Position numbers and translations under genes: made by a program
Source of the DNA: Capronia americana
Taxonomy: Eukaryota; Ascomycota; Eurotiomycetes; Chaetothyriales; Herpotrichiellaceae
Assembly: GCA_016110215.1 (NCBI GenBank)
Contig: JADWQD010000012.1
Coordinates: forward strand, 744,001-808,000
Length of the DNA: 64,000 nt
Direction of reading: 5' to 3'
The notes under the pieces: model-generated
The model's database searches: none
Told to the model about the DNA's origin: nothing
What the model saw: the letters and a program-made list of their open reading frames with translations, nothing else
In this document: in pieces, positions 20,901 through 32,517 of the stretch
How positions within the stretch are numbered: the first letter of the stretch is position 1
Layout of the letters: each line of letters starts with the position of its first letter

Positions 20901-22414
20901 GCTCCATTTTCAGGTCTGGCTGTCGAACCCGCCATCTGGCATTGAGGATCCATCGTCCTTGACACGGCAACGAATGGCAGCAGCGGGCTCGCGGACCAGC
21001 GCTAGCTCGTCCACCTCTTGCAGGCGCGAGGCGCAAAAAGCAACACGATCTAAGCATCTCACCGACCAGGCTCCTGCCCGACCTGCCGACAGTCGATCAG
21101 GTAGGGTTGCTCGTCTCATGTCGGATGCCGTCTGTGCTGGCGCCAGAAGCGTCCAATCATGCCTGCCCGGGCCCACCAAGTGACCGAATCCTCCTCCAAA
21201 GTCTCCTGTGTCCCAAACACGCTTTGACCAGGCTGACCGATCTGAGAGCAGGGGGGAAGCACACAGCAGGCGGGAAACAGCACCCGCGGGTGCTTTGTGG
21301 CATCACACACTGGGAATTGCTCGACGACGGCTGTTGATTTCAGTTACCCAATACAAAACTTGTTCACCAGCCGTTGCCCGGGTGGGCGGGGCGGTGATTT
21401 GGGCAGAGGAGAAGACAGTGCATGGCAGCCAATTGATGTTGCTTCGGCTCAACCATCCCTCTCTCTTGCGGTATGTCTCTCAGGTGGACCTCGAGGGCGT
21501 CTCCAAATCTGCAAGCATTCAAAACGCGCAGCGGTGATTGGGAAGACTGGGACATCATCTCGCTGGGCGGCGGCCATTGGGTGGCATGCTAGCGCTGGCG
21601 TTCGGTCTCGCAAGGAACGCTGATCAGTGGTGACCAGAAATGCGCCCAGCCACTGGGTGATCCGTCCGTGTTCGACCCTTTTCTCAGAATCAGGGCCAGC
21701 CAGGAGCCAGGGCATGCGAAGCCCACCCTGCCGTGTCTTTCCAAACTTTGCCCGCCTCGTCTTGCCTGCCAGAGGCCGGCCTAAACCGAAACCGCTCATG
21801 GCCGACTCGTCATGCAGCGTCTCGAACGTCAGACTACGGCCCAGGGTATGCGAACCTTGACGCAGTGGTGTGGGCCGCCTCCATTTCTGGCGTGCTATTC
21901 GCAGCATCTTCTGACAGCGTCTTTGCCCCACCGCCATGGGTGTCGATGGGGCATTGACGTCCGTGCGTCGCCGCTTGCCATGCTCGCCATGCCCGTATTG
22001 AGTTCAGCGGCCGTCATACCTCGAGGACGTTATATTGCCCTCTATACCTCGCGACACCAGCCATATCAACACCAGAAACACCACGAAATACTTCGCCGAC
22101 CCGACCACCAACCTCTTATCTCTTCCCACATACAGCCACCGTCCATATCCCAGCACCTCTACTTCTACCTGTGTCCTTCTGGCCTTCGAATCCCGGTCTC
22201 TCCTTAATCCGCCACGCGAGTTTCCATTCCGAACAACCCTCTCTTTCCGTTGGACGAATATCATATCCCCGGGACCGGCCATTTCTGTTCGTTTTGTTCA
22301 AAACAAAGTCTCCGGACCTTCTCTGGACCCATGTTTTGAACTGTTCTTTTGGTCTTGTTCGACTACTCGTCTTTTCCTAGACCAAGTACTCCGTACTTTT
22401 GGGCTCTCCCAATA
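17908..22414. other. Gene-poor region upstream of the kinase
   Basis: 4.5 kb with only short scattered ORFs on both strands and no recognisable protein or RNA gene. It contains a 102-bp-spaced duplication (listed separately). The last ~400 nt (about 22020-22414) are pyrimidine-rich with TATA-like GTTATATTG and CTCTATACC, plausibly the promoter and leader of the kinase. Confidence 0.5.
19108..19311. repeat. Imperfect tandem duplication, 102-bp period
   Basis: Two copies offset by exactly 102 nt begin at about 19108 and 19210. The first ~55 nt are strongly alike (both start GTAGGGCGAAGCAGA, continue through AGCTGT.GAAGAT and end CTACGGTC.AGTGGGAC); the second halves have diverged. No gene is associated. 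Confidence 0.75.
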
Positions 22415-23712
22415 ATGCTATTGACGCCTCCTCCGTCCCCTCAACTTGCGACATCTCTTGCGCCAGAGGACCGATTGGGGTGTGTATTGGCAGGCCGACT
22501 TGAACTGGTCTCGATCCTAGGAATTGGTGCTTATGGAGTGGTCTACCAGGCCATCGACCGACTTACCAACATCCCGTACGCGGTGAAAGCTCTCCCCAAA
22601 GCTGGATTGGATCCCCGGCAACGGCGCTTTCAACGACGAGAGATTGCTCTTCACAACCAAGCAAGCCAGCATCCCAACGTGGTGTCCCTGTTGCGCATCT
22701 TGGAAAGCCCTGACTGCACCTATGTCGTGATTGAGTTCTGCCCCGAAGGCGACTTGTTCTCCAACATCACCGAACATGGTCGTTTTGTGGGCGACGATCA
22801 ACTGGCCAAGCATGCTTTCCTTCAAATCTTGGATGCCGTCCAGTACTGTCACTCCATTGGAATCTACCACAGGGACTTGAAACCCGAGAACATTTTGGTT
22901 ACCAACCATGGCCACACCGTCAAACTGGCCGACTTTGGACTCGCAACCACGGATTCCGTTACGTCCGACTTTGGATGTGGCTCGACATTTTACATGTCAC
23001 CAGGTATGTCGCACCCCATTCCCGCGATGCCCACTGATGCTAACCACTGATTCCAGAATGTCAACAAACTCCAACGCGGTCATACGCACGGTATGCCGCT
23101 GCACCCAACGACGTCTGGAGTCTCGGCGTGATCCTGGTCAACCTCACTTGCGGTCGCAATCCCTGGAAGAAGGCCTCCGCGGATGATTCCACGTTTCGCG
23201 CCTTCTTGAAGGATTCCAAGTTTCTCAGCTCCATCTTGCCAATCACTCCGGAGCTTAACATGATCCTTCGACGCATCTTCGAATGTGACCCGCACAAGAG
23301 GATTACCCTCGAGGAACTCCGCGATATGATCATCAACTGCCCCAGATTCACGACAAACTCCTACAACACGCTTCCACCATCGCCTCCGGCTTCCCCTTAT
23401 GCCTACGTGGATTCCATGGATTGTGCCAACATGGCATTGCCGCCATCTCCTCCGGCTTCCCCGTCCCCTCACCCGCATTTCCAAGCCCAGCCTTCGGAGT
23501 GGTCCTTGTTCGAACCCACGTCCAAGCAGGGTTCTTCTTGTTCTTCGCTTTCCACGGATTCGGGCTACGAATCCGAGACCCCTTATCCCGACGCTGGCCA
23601 ACGTCTGCAACCCGCCGTTTTCAACTTCTACGGCGACGTTATTCCCTTGAATGAGCACGAAAAGCCTTACTACACGCAACCCAACTTTGTACCCACGGTC
23701 GCAGCGTTTTAA
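22415..23712 (+). CDS. Ser/Thr protein kinase, Ran1/Pat1-Sks1-Vhs1 type (two exons)
   Basis: A cytosolic/nuclear kinase of the fungal group that includes fission yeast Ran1/Pat1 (meiosis and mating repression) and budding yeast Sks1/Vhs1 (nutrient response). Exon 1 is 22415-23003, then a 53-nt intron (GTATGT...TTCCAG), and exon 2 is 23057-23712, giving 414 residues. Kinase motifs: GIGAYGVVYQA (Gly loop), AVKALPK (Lys58), YHRDLKPEN (Asp154), ADFGLATTD (Asp173), GCGSTFYMSPEC (SPE, split by the intron), DVWSLGVILVNL. All catalytic residues are intact. After the kinase domain are two LPPSPPASP motifs, a Ser-rich patch and the end NFYGDVIPLNEHEKPYY. The start MLLTPPPSPQL is typical of the subgroup. 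The gene is isolated, with 4.5 kb upstream and 5.1 kb downstream lacking genes. Confidence 0.92.
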
Positions 23713-26700
23713 TCTACACCATGTTTTATAACATACGTTTGGAGCAGCAACCTGGTCGACGCTGTAACGAGTTCACGGTGTTTTACGATTGGAGTCCTTC
23801 TATACCATTTGGATACCCAGGCGGGCCATTTTACGATACCATTTTTTAAAAAACATTTCCCGGATTGGATTCGACGAGTTTTGGAACAAAGCCCCCAGAT
23901 GTTACCACCTTTCATCTGAGATCAGAAGCATTTACTGGCGTCACTAGACCGTGGATTGATTGTGTATATGCGCGTGGGCCTGGTGTGATGAGCGTTGAAG
24001 TTCACAGTGCAAGAGAAAATTGCGAGGAAAAGGCGCATCTGCAAAGTTGCCGCTGTCTCTCAACCCAAGTGCTGGCGCGAGACGACAACGGCATGGGAGA
24101 GGATTTTTGTCGACTTGGTTTTCTGTCTAAGATCTTGGATGTTCTCCGACCGAGACATTTGACAATGGCCGTCCATGCCGCAGGATGCATTGGACGTGGT
24201 TCTTCGAGTCCGGGTTATGTCTGCCAACTACAGCTACGCAGACCTGGATGCAGATCGTTACGAATCTGTTGCTGTTGACCACCGGTCGGAGATTTCATGG
24301 ATACCTTGTATATAGCTTGAAAGAAACACTACAAGACAGTACCAAATCAAACCAATAGCCCGGCAACGGGTGCCGTTTGTAACGAGTTACTTCTCAGTCT
24401 TTCCACGGCGGCGTCCTCACGCGACAGGTCCGAAAGCTCGCCGTTGCTGTGGCTGACAATCTCGTGTTCCCAGTGACCTGATGAGTCAAGGGGGGCAAAG
24501 TCGACTGGAATGCCATGTTCTGCTCGTATCCAGACGGTGCTCGCATCTCCGATCTGCCAACCACTCAGCTGGAAAGGCCCGTTGGGTCTCTCCACGCCGT
24601 TCGTGACCTAGGATTCTATTCCTGAACGACGTGAACTTTCTGCCTTGGTGCCCAGCTGGAAGGCACCTTTCGCCCCGACTCTGCCGCCTCCAGGCTCACT
24701 AATGCACGCTTCCAGTTCCAGCCCTTCGTCTTTTGACAACGCATGCCATGCATGGCCGTCAGCCTGTCGGCTTTGCCAGGATGCATTGGCTGCCTTATGC
24801 TTCCCATGCTGGCCCCGCTTCGCCCCTCTCGCCGGATGGATTCTTGCTCACTGCCTCCCTCTGGTTTGCCCGTCACCAAAACTCTCAACCTTTTGCCACC
24901 CGCTACTGCAAGGTGGTTGCCCATCAACCTGCATCTGCATTCCAGATGGGCCCTTTGCACCGCCCGTCGCCTATGAGAGGCGATCTATTTGGACTTGTTC
25001 CTTGGCTCCCGCTCCCTTGGAGAGGGGCCACTCATCCCGCTTCTCCATGGCCTGGAGAAAGGATATCCATGGCCATCCCGGGCCTGCACAGAAGCAATTG
25101 CATGCAACTGCCAGTGCGAATCGGGCAAGCAGCCTGTCCATCGCTTGGGTCTCTCTACTCCGTATGCTCCTTGGGGGCCACTTAGCACGCGCCCTGGTCT
25201 CCCCAAGATAACACTACAGCCCGACGCGTGCGTCCAAAGACCAAGGCACTTATGCAGGAGCTTGTGCAAGTGCTATCACTACTGGGGTTGGAACCTGCAG
25301 CATCTTTCCAGCGATCGACCAAGGGATCAAGGCGTTTGACCTGTCGATGAACTCCACCTGGCGCTGAAATATCTTGCTCTGGGAACCGGTCCACAGACAA
25401 CGTGGTCGTGCGTAGTCTGTGGCACCACCTGTCAATTGCTCCTCGATCCCTGGAAAAGCGTCGCGTCCTTCGAGACCAGTGCTGCGGCACCATTGAAGGA
25501 TCGGTCTGATCATTGGCTCTCGAAGCCACTCAACGTTGCGTTTCAGTGCACCAAGACAGAACTTTCCAGAGCCCCTCCCATCCGACCACCATCTTATCGA
25601 TGAGGGGTCAGAGTGATTGTGTCACTGATAACGTGCCGCCCAATCATGGCGAGAGGGACGCATCGACAGGGTGGATTGCCAGTGACTCTTCCCAACGTCA
25701 GCCTCCCCCATTGTGCAACGACGATGTGCACCCAAGATTTTCATCCATGTTTCTAATCGGGCTAGTGGCCTGTGGATTCAGAAGTCACGATGTACGAGTA
25801 GTACGTACTCCTAATGCATGGACTCGTACTGCCGTGCTGCTGACCAGCCGTGCCAGCCCAAACTGCCCATGTCGCTGAAGTCATCCCTCTCACGGGAAGG
25901 GAGCGTGAAGGCACAATTATTCTCACGGCTGGGTGGGACGCCCTCACCTCTTACCAACGGTTTCCCAGTCAAGCCGAAACCACCGTTTCCATGGGCTTTG
26001 ACTCTGGATGGGCTCTGGATCAGGTCCCTCCTCTACACAGTACGATTTGGGACCGCCATTCGGGCGCACTCCTGGGGGCACGACTCGTTGCATCAATCGT
26101 GTCAATCATTATTCAGCCGTAGCTTCGCACACCGAGCTGCCTCTTCTGCCAGAAAAAGTTACATCTTCTCGAACAATGGAACTTCAAACAGCTGGGACAG
26201 GTCGGATATCCATCGTACCCAATCATGTCCAGAATGCCCTTCCGAAGCGAGCCGCGCTAGCTGAAACGAAGCTGCGGTAGAATCAGTCGGGGAATGGATT
26301 GTGCTTCCAAATCTTGTTGTCATGCTTCAAGGTAGCCAGTCATCGTCCCTCCCCTCCCTTCCAACGACCGGTGACACCGGCTTGCTTGACAAACGTGAGA
26401 GGGAAGGATCACAGCCTTTCCAGGCTCGGATGGCGCCCGCGTATATTTTCCGGCGAGGCGGAACACGACTCGCTCCAACGCTTGGGCCGCCTGGATGGGC
26501 TTGGGAAATACGGGCTGTAAACAGCCAAAGGCCAGACCAGCCTAATGCGGATATGCACCACCCAGGCATTTCCCACGTCCATGGTGAACGTGCAGCTTGT
26601 TTTCGAGCCATGGACGACGCAGAAGCGATCCTGGTCCAACGATCGTTTTGCACATGGCAAAAATGCCGCAGCCACGGCTGGGAATGGGTGTCTGCAGGTG

Positions 26701-28830
26701 TGTGCCTGCATGGGCCTTGCTGACCAGTTGGCCATGTCTTCCTGCCACCAGTCCTTGACGTTGTGCTTATGCCATCATCACCCAGTCAGGACAGACACAC
26801 TCCAGACAGAAATTCCTCGACGCGTTCAAAAGCTAAGGAGCAAGAGCCATCGGTGCATTTGCGGCCGACCATGTTACGATGATCGAGACTATCCAAACCA
26901 ATGGTAAGCATGCTGGAGGAATGAGACAAAGGAACCCTCAACCTTGTTCTTGGGGAAGACGTTCGGTCCCGTGCTCAAATCTACAGGCGGGTCAAAAAGT
27001 GGCTGCCGCAGTGTTGGCCATGCGTGCCATGTTGACATTGCATGGCTAGACTAGTACTCGATATGCACAGGTAAGTGCGAGGGAAAACGCTTGGAATCAC
27101 ATCGAACAGCCTCGAGCTTGGGAACATTTCCACGCACGGTTGGACAAAGCAACGCAAAGCAAACCTTCGCGTTGACCAGTGACTGTGAGACGCACGCGTT
27201 GGGAAGCCTCAAGTCTCGACCTCGTACAACCCGAGTCATCGATGGGAGTTGCCTGGCTGCAAGCAAGAGGAGGATGCTCGTGAGTTTTCTTCACTGACCT
27301 ATCCTTCAACATGTCCGTGTCGAGGGGTGGGAAATGAATCAGAGGCTATATCTATGAGATCTCAAGATCCCGTTCTGTGTGTCAGGCCGACGAACGGTCT
27401 CACAGCTTTGGTGCATGAAAGGGGCGCAAGGACGGTTGGTTGCTGTGACCTACATCGATGCCATTGAGATTACCGTCGAGGAATGCAGTCGCCCTCTCCA
27501 CGGGCCAGCACATCTGTCCGAGACCGAAGTCGCCATGCGTCCCGAGTTCTGCCTTCATCGAGCGAGCATGGAAGTCGTCCAGGTAAAGTTCTACTGAACC
27601 TAGCTCTGGCGTGTCGATCGATCATCCCTCAATCCACCGTTCGCCGGAACGTGAAGATCTCCAGCCCTACAGGTATAGCTTGTCGCTGCGATATCCTGTG
27701 GATCTTGGAGTATGTGCGCAAGAACCAACCAGGCATCAATGCTTCTCGGGAAGTGCCACCACCACCCATTTGACCATGTCGTCATGGAATGCACCAGATG
27801 GTGGAAACAGCACAAAGACCTCGGGACGGTCTGCACTCGAGCTCTGCCGATATTCGTCTCGTGTTCTTCTGTGCTTCTGTAATTCCGCATGTTCTGTATG
27901 TAGTGTGCCCATGTTCGAGCTGACGTCGGACATCGCTTCGGCCACGGTAGGCCGCTGTGTCCTCTTGCTGACTCTGTTTCCCGGCGCCACACTGTTCGAG
28001 GAGTGCCACAAAGATGCTGCGCCTCGATTCCAGATCTCCTCGCAAGCCGTCTCCAAATCCGGTCTAGCGGCACATGTTCCGCCTCCTCCGATCGTTTCAG
28101 CTCTCGACGCACTCGCCCATACCAGTTCAACTCTGTTTCACAAGGCTCTCATTTCGATATACGTACTCGGTACCTCGTACCGTGGAAGTAATTATTCGCG
28201 CACGTTGCATTTCGCGTCTCGCATCGCGCTCAGCGGCCTCGGTGCCCTTCCGCGCGGACATGCGCAAGTATGTGAATGAGTGAGTGAGTCACTGAGGGAA
28301 GTGACTTGTCCATCGTGGCTCAGCCAAGAGGTTTCCAAGACTGCTATTACGCGTCGTTCGCAACAGCTTTTGCGCCTGCCGTCCCTTCCAGTCCAGGTCT
28401 GGTAGGTACTGTACGCGCCATCCAAATGAATGCTTGCATATGAAGTCGGTACTCCGGTCTCCGTATCTATCAATCACTGTTGTGAGATCACTTTACTCCC
28501 CTTGAGCTCGTCAGTTAAACCTTCCTTCACCACCAGAGTTGACTGGCAGGTGGTCGGACCCCGCATCGAAGCTCCGCATACTTTTGCACGGTTGGGACAT
28601 TCATTCTTCACCTTGAGACGTGACGAACGGGACATCACTCAGAGTGCTTCCTCCGGTTGACAACTAGTCCGCGTTATCTAGAGCAAGGAAGACAATCACC
28701 TGACATCCCCGATCATCACCTCATCGAACCACACAACGCCCCAGGCAGACTACTATCATTAGGGACCGCAGTCTCAATCTCAAGCTCAGAATAACCTCTT
28801 CGAAAAGCACGATCGCTTCGGAACATCACA
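23713..28830. other. Gene-poor region downstream of the kinase
   Basis: 5.1 kb in which I recognise no gene. Many ORFs of 60-180 codons occur in all frames (for example 24645-25211 + and 27611-28279 +), but they overlap one another on opposite strands and carry no motifs. The sequence is not obviously AT-rich, so classic repeat-induced-mutation decay is not evident by eye. A long non-coding transcript cannot be excluded. Confidence 0.5.
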
Positions 28831-29157
28831 ATGGCCGACAAGTTCGATCCCCCGCAATACCCTCCTCCTGCGCACAACCAAGGCTTCCAATCGCCTCCGC
28901 CTCAAATGTCCTACGACCCCAACTACCAACAGCAACAACAGTATGAGATGGACCGCGGCGTAAATAACGGCTACTACGGCCCGCCACCGCCGCAGCAGGG
29001 ATACTACGGCGGGCCGGGCTACGGACCACCACAAGGATGGAACGGCCAGCCCCCGCAGACAGTCGTGTACGAGAGAGAGCGAAGCAGCGGGCCCGGGATT
29101 TGCGCTGGCTTGTGCGCGGCGTTGGCGTGCTGTTGTTGCTTGGATGCTATATTCTAA
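28831..29157 (+). CDS. Small CYSTM-type cysteine-rich tail protein
   Basis: 108 residues. The N-terminal two-thirds is Pro/Gln/Tyr/Gly-rich (PPQYPPPAHNQGF, then GYYGPPPPQQGYYGG). It ends in the hallmark cysteine-rich C-terminal segment GPGICAGLCAALACCCCLDAIF, the CYSTM module that anchors small stress-related proteins at membranes in fungi and plants. The start at 28831 (CACAATGGCC) is the only sensible one. A second protein of the same architecture lies at 42089. Stress or heavy-metal tolerance roles are known for some family members; here the role is inferred. Confidence 0.85.
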   Translation: MADKFDPPQYPPPAHNQGFQSPPPQMSYDPNYQQQQQYEMDRGVNNGYYGPPPPQQGYYGGPGYGPPQGWNGQPPQTVVYERERSSGPGICAGLCAALACCCCLDAIF

Positions 29158-29372
29158 GAAAGCGTTACGGAGTAGATTCAGATGATTTTCGTCTGACAGG
29201 AGTGGAGAGAGAGCGCGAGGGTTGAGTGCGACGACGAGGAGAGGCTGCGGGCGTGTTCTGCACCTCCTCTTTCCTCCCTCGGACGTGGTCTTTCATGCTT
29301 CTGGTGGGATTCTGCATAGCGATGGTTCCTCGTGTACATGGCCGGGACGTGGATGGTCGTTGAGTACATTAT

Positions 29373-29553
29373 CACAACGCAAATACAAATTAATTTCGAG
29401 GATAACTTGTAGCTCTTCTGTTGATCATACATTAATTGAGGATCACCTCTTCCTCCTCTTCCGTCGATCATACATGAACTCGAGTACAATCTGTCCCTTC
29501 TCCGTCGATCATACGTTAATTGAGGACAACCACTTTCTCCTCCTCCTCTTCCC
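29373..29553. repeat. Imperfect tandem repeat, 41-48 nt units
   Basis: At least three units begin GTTGATCATACATTAATTGA (29420), GTCGATCATACATGAACTCG (29463) and GTCGATCATACGTTAATTGA (29504), each followed by a C/T-rich stretch; a weaker copy precedes them. The array lies between the convergent CYSTM and Ras-like genes, within their likely 3' UTRs. Confidence 0.8.
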
Positions 29554-29559
29554 ATCCAG

Positions 29560-30258
29560 TCACATCACACTACAGCTCCCATTCTGGCTCAACCCACCAC
29601 CCTCGGTCGTAGTCCTGGCCGCCGTCTTCGTAATATCCTCGAGCACCTCGAACATCAACTCCCCCGTGAGCGCACTACACTCGGCGTACCGGTCGCAGCG
29701 CATCTCCTGCGCGGCCTGCAACCCCTCCTGCGGCATGACGCACTCGAACCTCCCATCCTCGAGCCTGTTCTCCGTCCGTTCATCCCGCTTCAACCCCAGA
29801 AGCATGACGGGCATGGAATGCTCCAGGTCGTGGTAATGCAGCGAGAGCTGCTTCCGCCAATAGTACTGCGCATTGTACAGCGACTCGCGGTGGGCGATGG
29901 AGAAGGCGATGATGGCGAACGCGGGACACTCCGGGAACGGGTCGATGAACAGCGTCGACGTCGACGTGTGGATGCGGAACTGGTACGATCTGCCAAACAA
30001 CGTGACGTCGAAGGTCAGTGGGCTGGACGGGGCGAAGACGCGGCCCTTGGGCACCGTGGAGGAGTCGAGCTTGCCGTCGCGGATGTGGTGGAGGCGTCTA
30101 AACCATTGCAATAGCTCAGATATCACGTCACGGGCGAAGATACGCATTGACCCGGGGACTTACGACAGGAAGGTGGCTTTGCCGACGCCTGGACTGCCGA
30201 GGAAGAGAATGTCAACCTCAGGAATGGGCTTGCCGTCGAGGATTGGCGTGGTGGTCAT
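29560..30258 (-). CDS. Ras-like protein with degenerate GTPase motifs and CaaX box (two exons)
   Basis: Exon 1 is 30258-30164 and exon 2 is 30097-29560, separated by a 66-nt intron (GTAAGT...TTTAG), giving 210 residues. The N-terminus MTTTPILDGKPIPEVDILFL leads to GSPGVGKATF, a P-loop in which the Mg-coordinating Ser/Thr after GK is Ala28. The expected DTAGQ switch is absent: the equivalent stretch reads FRIHTSTSTLFIDPF. NKxD is replaced by LKRD, while the SAL of G5 survives in ECSALTG. The C-terminus ends CSVM, a farnesylation-type CaaX box. The fold is therefore Ras-like and membrane-targeted, but nucleotide binding or hydrolysis is probably altered or lost. Without homologues it is unclear whether this is a functional pseudo-GTPase or a diverged enzyme. 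It converges with the CYSTM gene. Confidence 0.8.
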
Positions 30259-30677
30259 GACACCTTGGACGTGAAGAGCCTCACCCGCAGGAGCTCCATC
30301 TCAGTATTGAGCAAGTACGAGTAAGTACGGGGAGGAATGATAAGAGACGGGGGGTCTGAAAAGAGTTGATCTCAGCCTTGGCCCCGCTTCGATACCAGCT
30401 TCATAGTCGGATACGTAAACATCTAATACCTTTCTGGCGGCTTTATTTCACATATCCTTTTTGATGGACTTATATTAGACCGCACACCGGTATTTAGCAC
30501 GTCTTGAGTAGAGCTTAAAGCAAGATTCTGGTGAGAGTGTGTGCCGTTCAAGGTCAGCGCCAACGACTGCGTGATACGTCATCATGCTTGGAGCAGCCAC
30601 CACTGCTCTCTTACGCGTCCCATGAATCGCGCAGCCTACATACATACCTCGTACTCATCGCCCTCACCATCCCCTTG

Positions 30678-31337
30678 ATGCCGGTGACACAATTCGCGCA
30701 GATAAAGCCAGGACTGTTAGTTTCGATCGTCCTCAAAGCAGACCAGCGAACAGGGAGACAAGTCCAGGGCACGGTCTCGCAACTCCTCACCCGCCACAAT
30801 CATCCGCGAGGCATCAAAGTGAAGCTGACAGACGGCCGGGTCGGGCGAGTCCAGCAGATCCTCCCTCCCCAGCAGACACACCCCAACCACAACACCATGT
30901 CGGCCAATAACAACCCGTGGTCGAATACCGAGAGCACGGGGAATCCTTACACTACTCCTACGTCCCAACAAGGCCAAGGTGCCGCCCAAGGGTACTATCA
31001 ATCCAACAACCCTTCGCAATATCAGTCACAGGGTTATCAACAACAACCGCCACAGCAGCAACAATCACAAAACGCCTCCGCCCCGTCTCAGGGCATCCAC
31101 CGCTCTGACACCGAACAGCTCCTGGCTCAGCAAGGCGATCGCGCCGCACAAGTCGAGCACATGCAGCAGTACGAGGCCAACGCGCCCCAAACGGAAGATG
31201 ATCGCAATCAAGCACAGCTGCAGAAAGAGTTTCCCAATATCGACAGCAGTCTGATTGCCGCCATCTACAGTGAGAGGAAGGGACAGGGCGATCTGGCGGA
31301 GGTAAGGGAGTTATTACAAGAGTTGAATACGAGTTGA
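30678..31337 (+). CDS. DUF2196 (YwbE-like) plus CUE domain protein
   Basis: 219 residues from the ATG at 30678 (MPVTQFAQIKPGLLVSIVLKADQ); the ORF is open further 5' but only this start precedes the conserved domain directly. Residues ~8-60 (IKPGLLVSIVLKADQRTGRQ, then GTVSQLLTRHNHPRGIKVKL and DGRVGRV) match the small YwbE/DUF2196 family, also found in bacteria. A Gln/Asn/Ser-rich linker follows. The C-terminus (LQKEFPNIDSSLIAAIYSE, ending LAEVRELLQELN) is a CUE domain with the FP motif and the terminal Leu pair, a ubiquitin-binding fold. The fusion suggests a ubiquitin-linked protein whose first domain has no known function. Confidence 0.85.
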   Translation: MPVTQFAQIKPGLLVSIVLKADQRTGRQVQGTVSQLLTRHNHPRGIKVKLTDGRVGRVQQILPPQQTHPNHNTMSANNNPWSNTESTGNPYTTPTSQQGQGAAQGYYQSNNPSQYQSQGYQQQPPQQQQSQNASAPSQGIHRSDTEQLLAQQGDRAAQVEHMQQYEANAPQTEDDRNQAQLQKEFPNIDSSLIAAIYSERKGQGDLAEVRELLQELNTS

Positions 31338-32517
31338 TCAATGAGGGGTCCAACGACATCGGGGGGGAGGGAGTGATCCAAAGAAAACGCTTGTTGCAGA
31401 TGTAGGTGCGGATGAGTGTCTCAGGGAGCTGGGAGCTGGGAGTGTCGGTTCACACGCCTCGGACAGTGCTTGCGAACAGCGGTGGTAGCGCATGCCATAT
31501 GCAGCCTCAACTCTTTGTCTGATCCTACAGTAAACAAACCCACAGTCCGGTGTCTTGCCACACTCTCGGTGCTTTCTCTTCGTTTCGCACTTCTCGGCCC
31601 GTCTAGGTACGATAAGGCGGGATCTCCAACGCAACGAGAGACGGGGCGCTGTCTCACAACTGATCGCAGGACATGAGACGGTCTTATGTCAGGCCTCCAG
31701 ACGGGATGATCCATATGGATGGTTCGTCGGGATTGGCGATCGAGGCTCTACAAGAAATGAAACATCCGCAAATGCTTCTCTACGTTTTTCGTTCTGCCCG
31801 ACTTAATTCGCTGGCTGGGAACGGGACGGTAGGAAGATAGATTTTGGTCAGGGGAAAAGAAACTCACTCTTACCATGACGAGGACGGTAAGAAGATACCT
31901 AAGATATAGGTCTGGTGAAAAGAAGTCACTCTGAACTTGACGAGAACGGTAAGAATGACAGACTGGTCAGGTGAAAGAACTCACTCCTGCCCATGACAAG
32001 AATGGAACCTAGCCCGGCCCGTCGGTCGGCAGCATTCGATTCAACCTGCTTACTTTTCGCAGTTCGGTGAGGGACGAGTCGAGCTTGAGTCCATCCCAGG
32101 ATGATCTCAATTGTGCCTTGTAGGAGTAGCTGCCCGGTTCTGCTTTGCGTCCTTGAGCACCAAAGAACTGAAACGCCTCGCGCACACACCAACTGGTGGT
32201 CGGGCTATCCCAAAAGATGCGGTCACAAACGCCATGCAGGCCATGGCACCGGTCGGTGATTATGGACAAGGCTAGATGAGGCTGAGATTGAATTCTTCTG
32301 ATGATGCTTATATAGTCGTGGCGGGTTTGAACGTGTCTTGAACTGTGAGGCCACTTCCTGCCATCACTGAGACCAAGCACCGCCGATTCCTACCATGGCC
32401 CCCTTCTGCTCACCGCTCAAGGATGAGCCACATCGACTCCTGCGTCCGAGTGCACACTACCACATGGTCCTGCAGCTCCAACAGAAGCTCGTTGCACACT
32501 TCGTCTACTGCGCGACC
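31338..32517. other. Intergenic with a minisatellite
   Basis: 1.2 kb without a recognisable gene. It includes the three-copy ~60-bp repeat listed separately. Confidence 0.5.
31820..32004. repeat. Three-copy minisatellite, ~60-bp period
   Basis: Units begin at about 31823, 31881 and 31942. Each has the core GGACGGTA.GAAGA or GAACGGTAAGAATG, then GGTCTGGTGAAAAGAA or close variants, then CACTC and a CATGAC/CTTGAC end. Copies differ by small indels, consistent with an old tandem duplication. Confidence 0.8.

Noticed and set aside
24645..25211. 188-codon plus-strand ORF in the gene-poor region
   Set aside because: Rich in Pro/Ser/Cys/Trp with no motif, and the other frames and strand are equally open. 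Probably chance in GC-moderate DNA.
27611..28279. 222-codon plus-strand ORF opposite a 176-codon minus-strand ORF
   Set aside because: Overlapping open frames on both strands without recognisable motifs; no splice or start evidence favours either.
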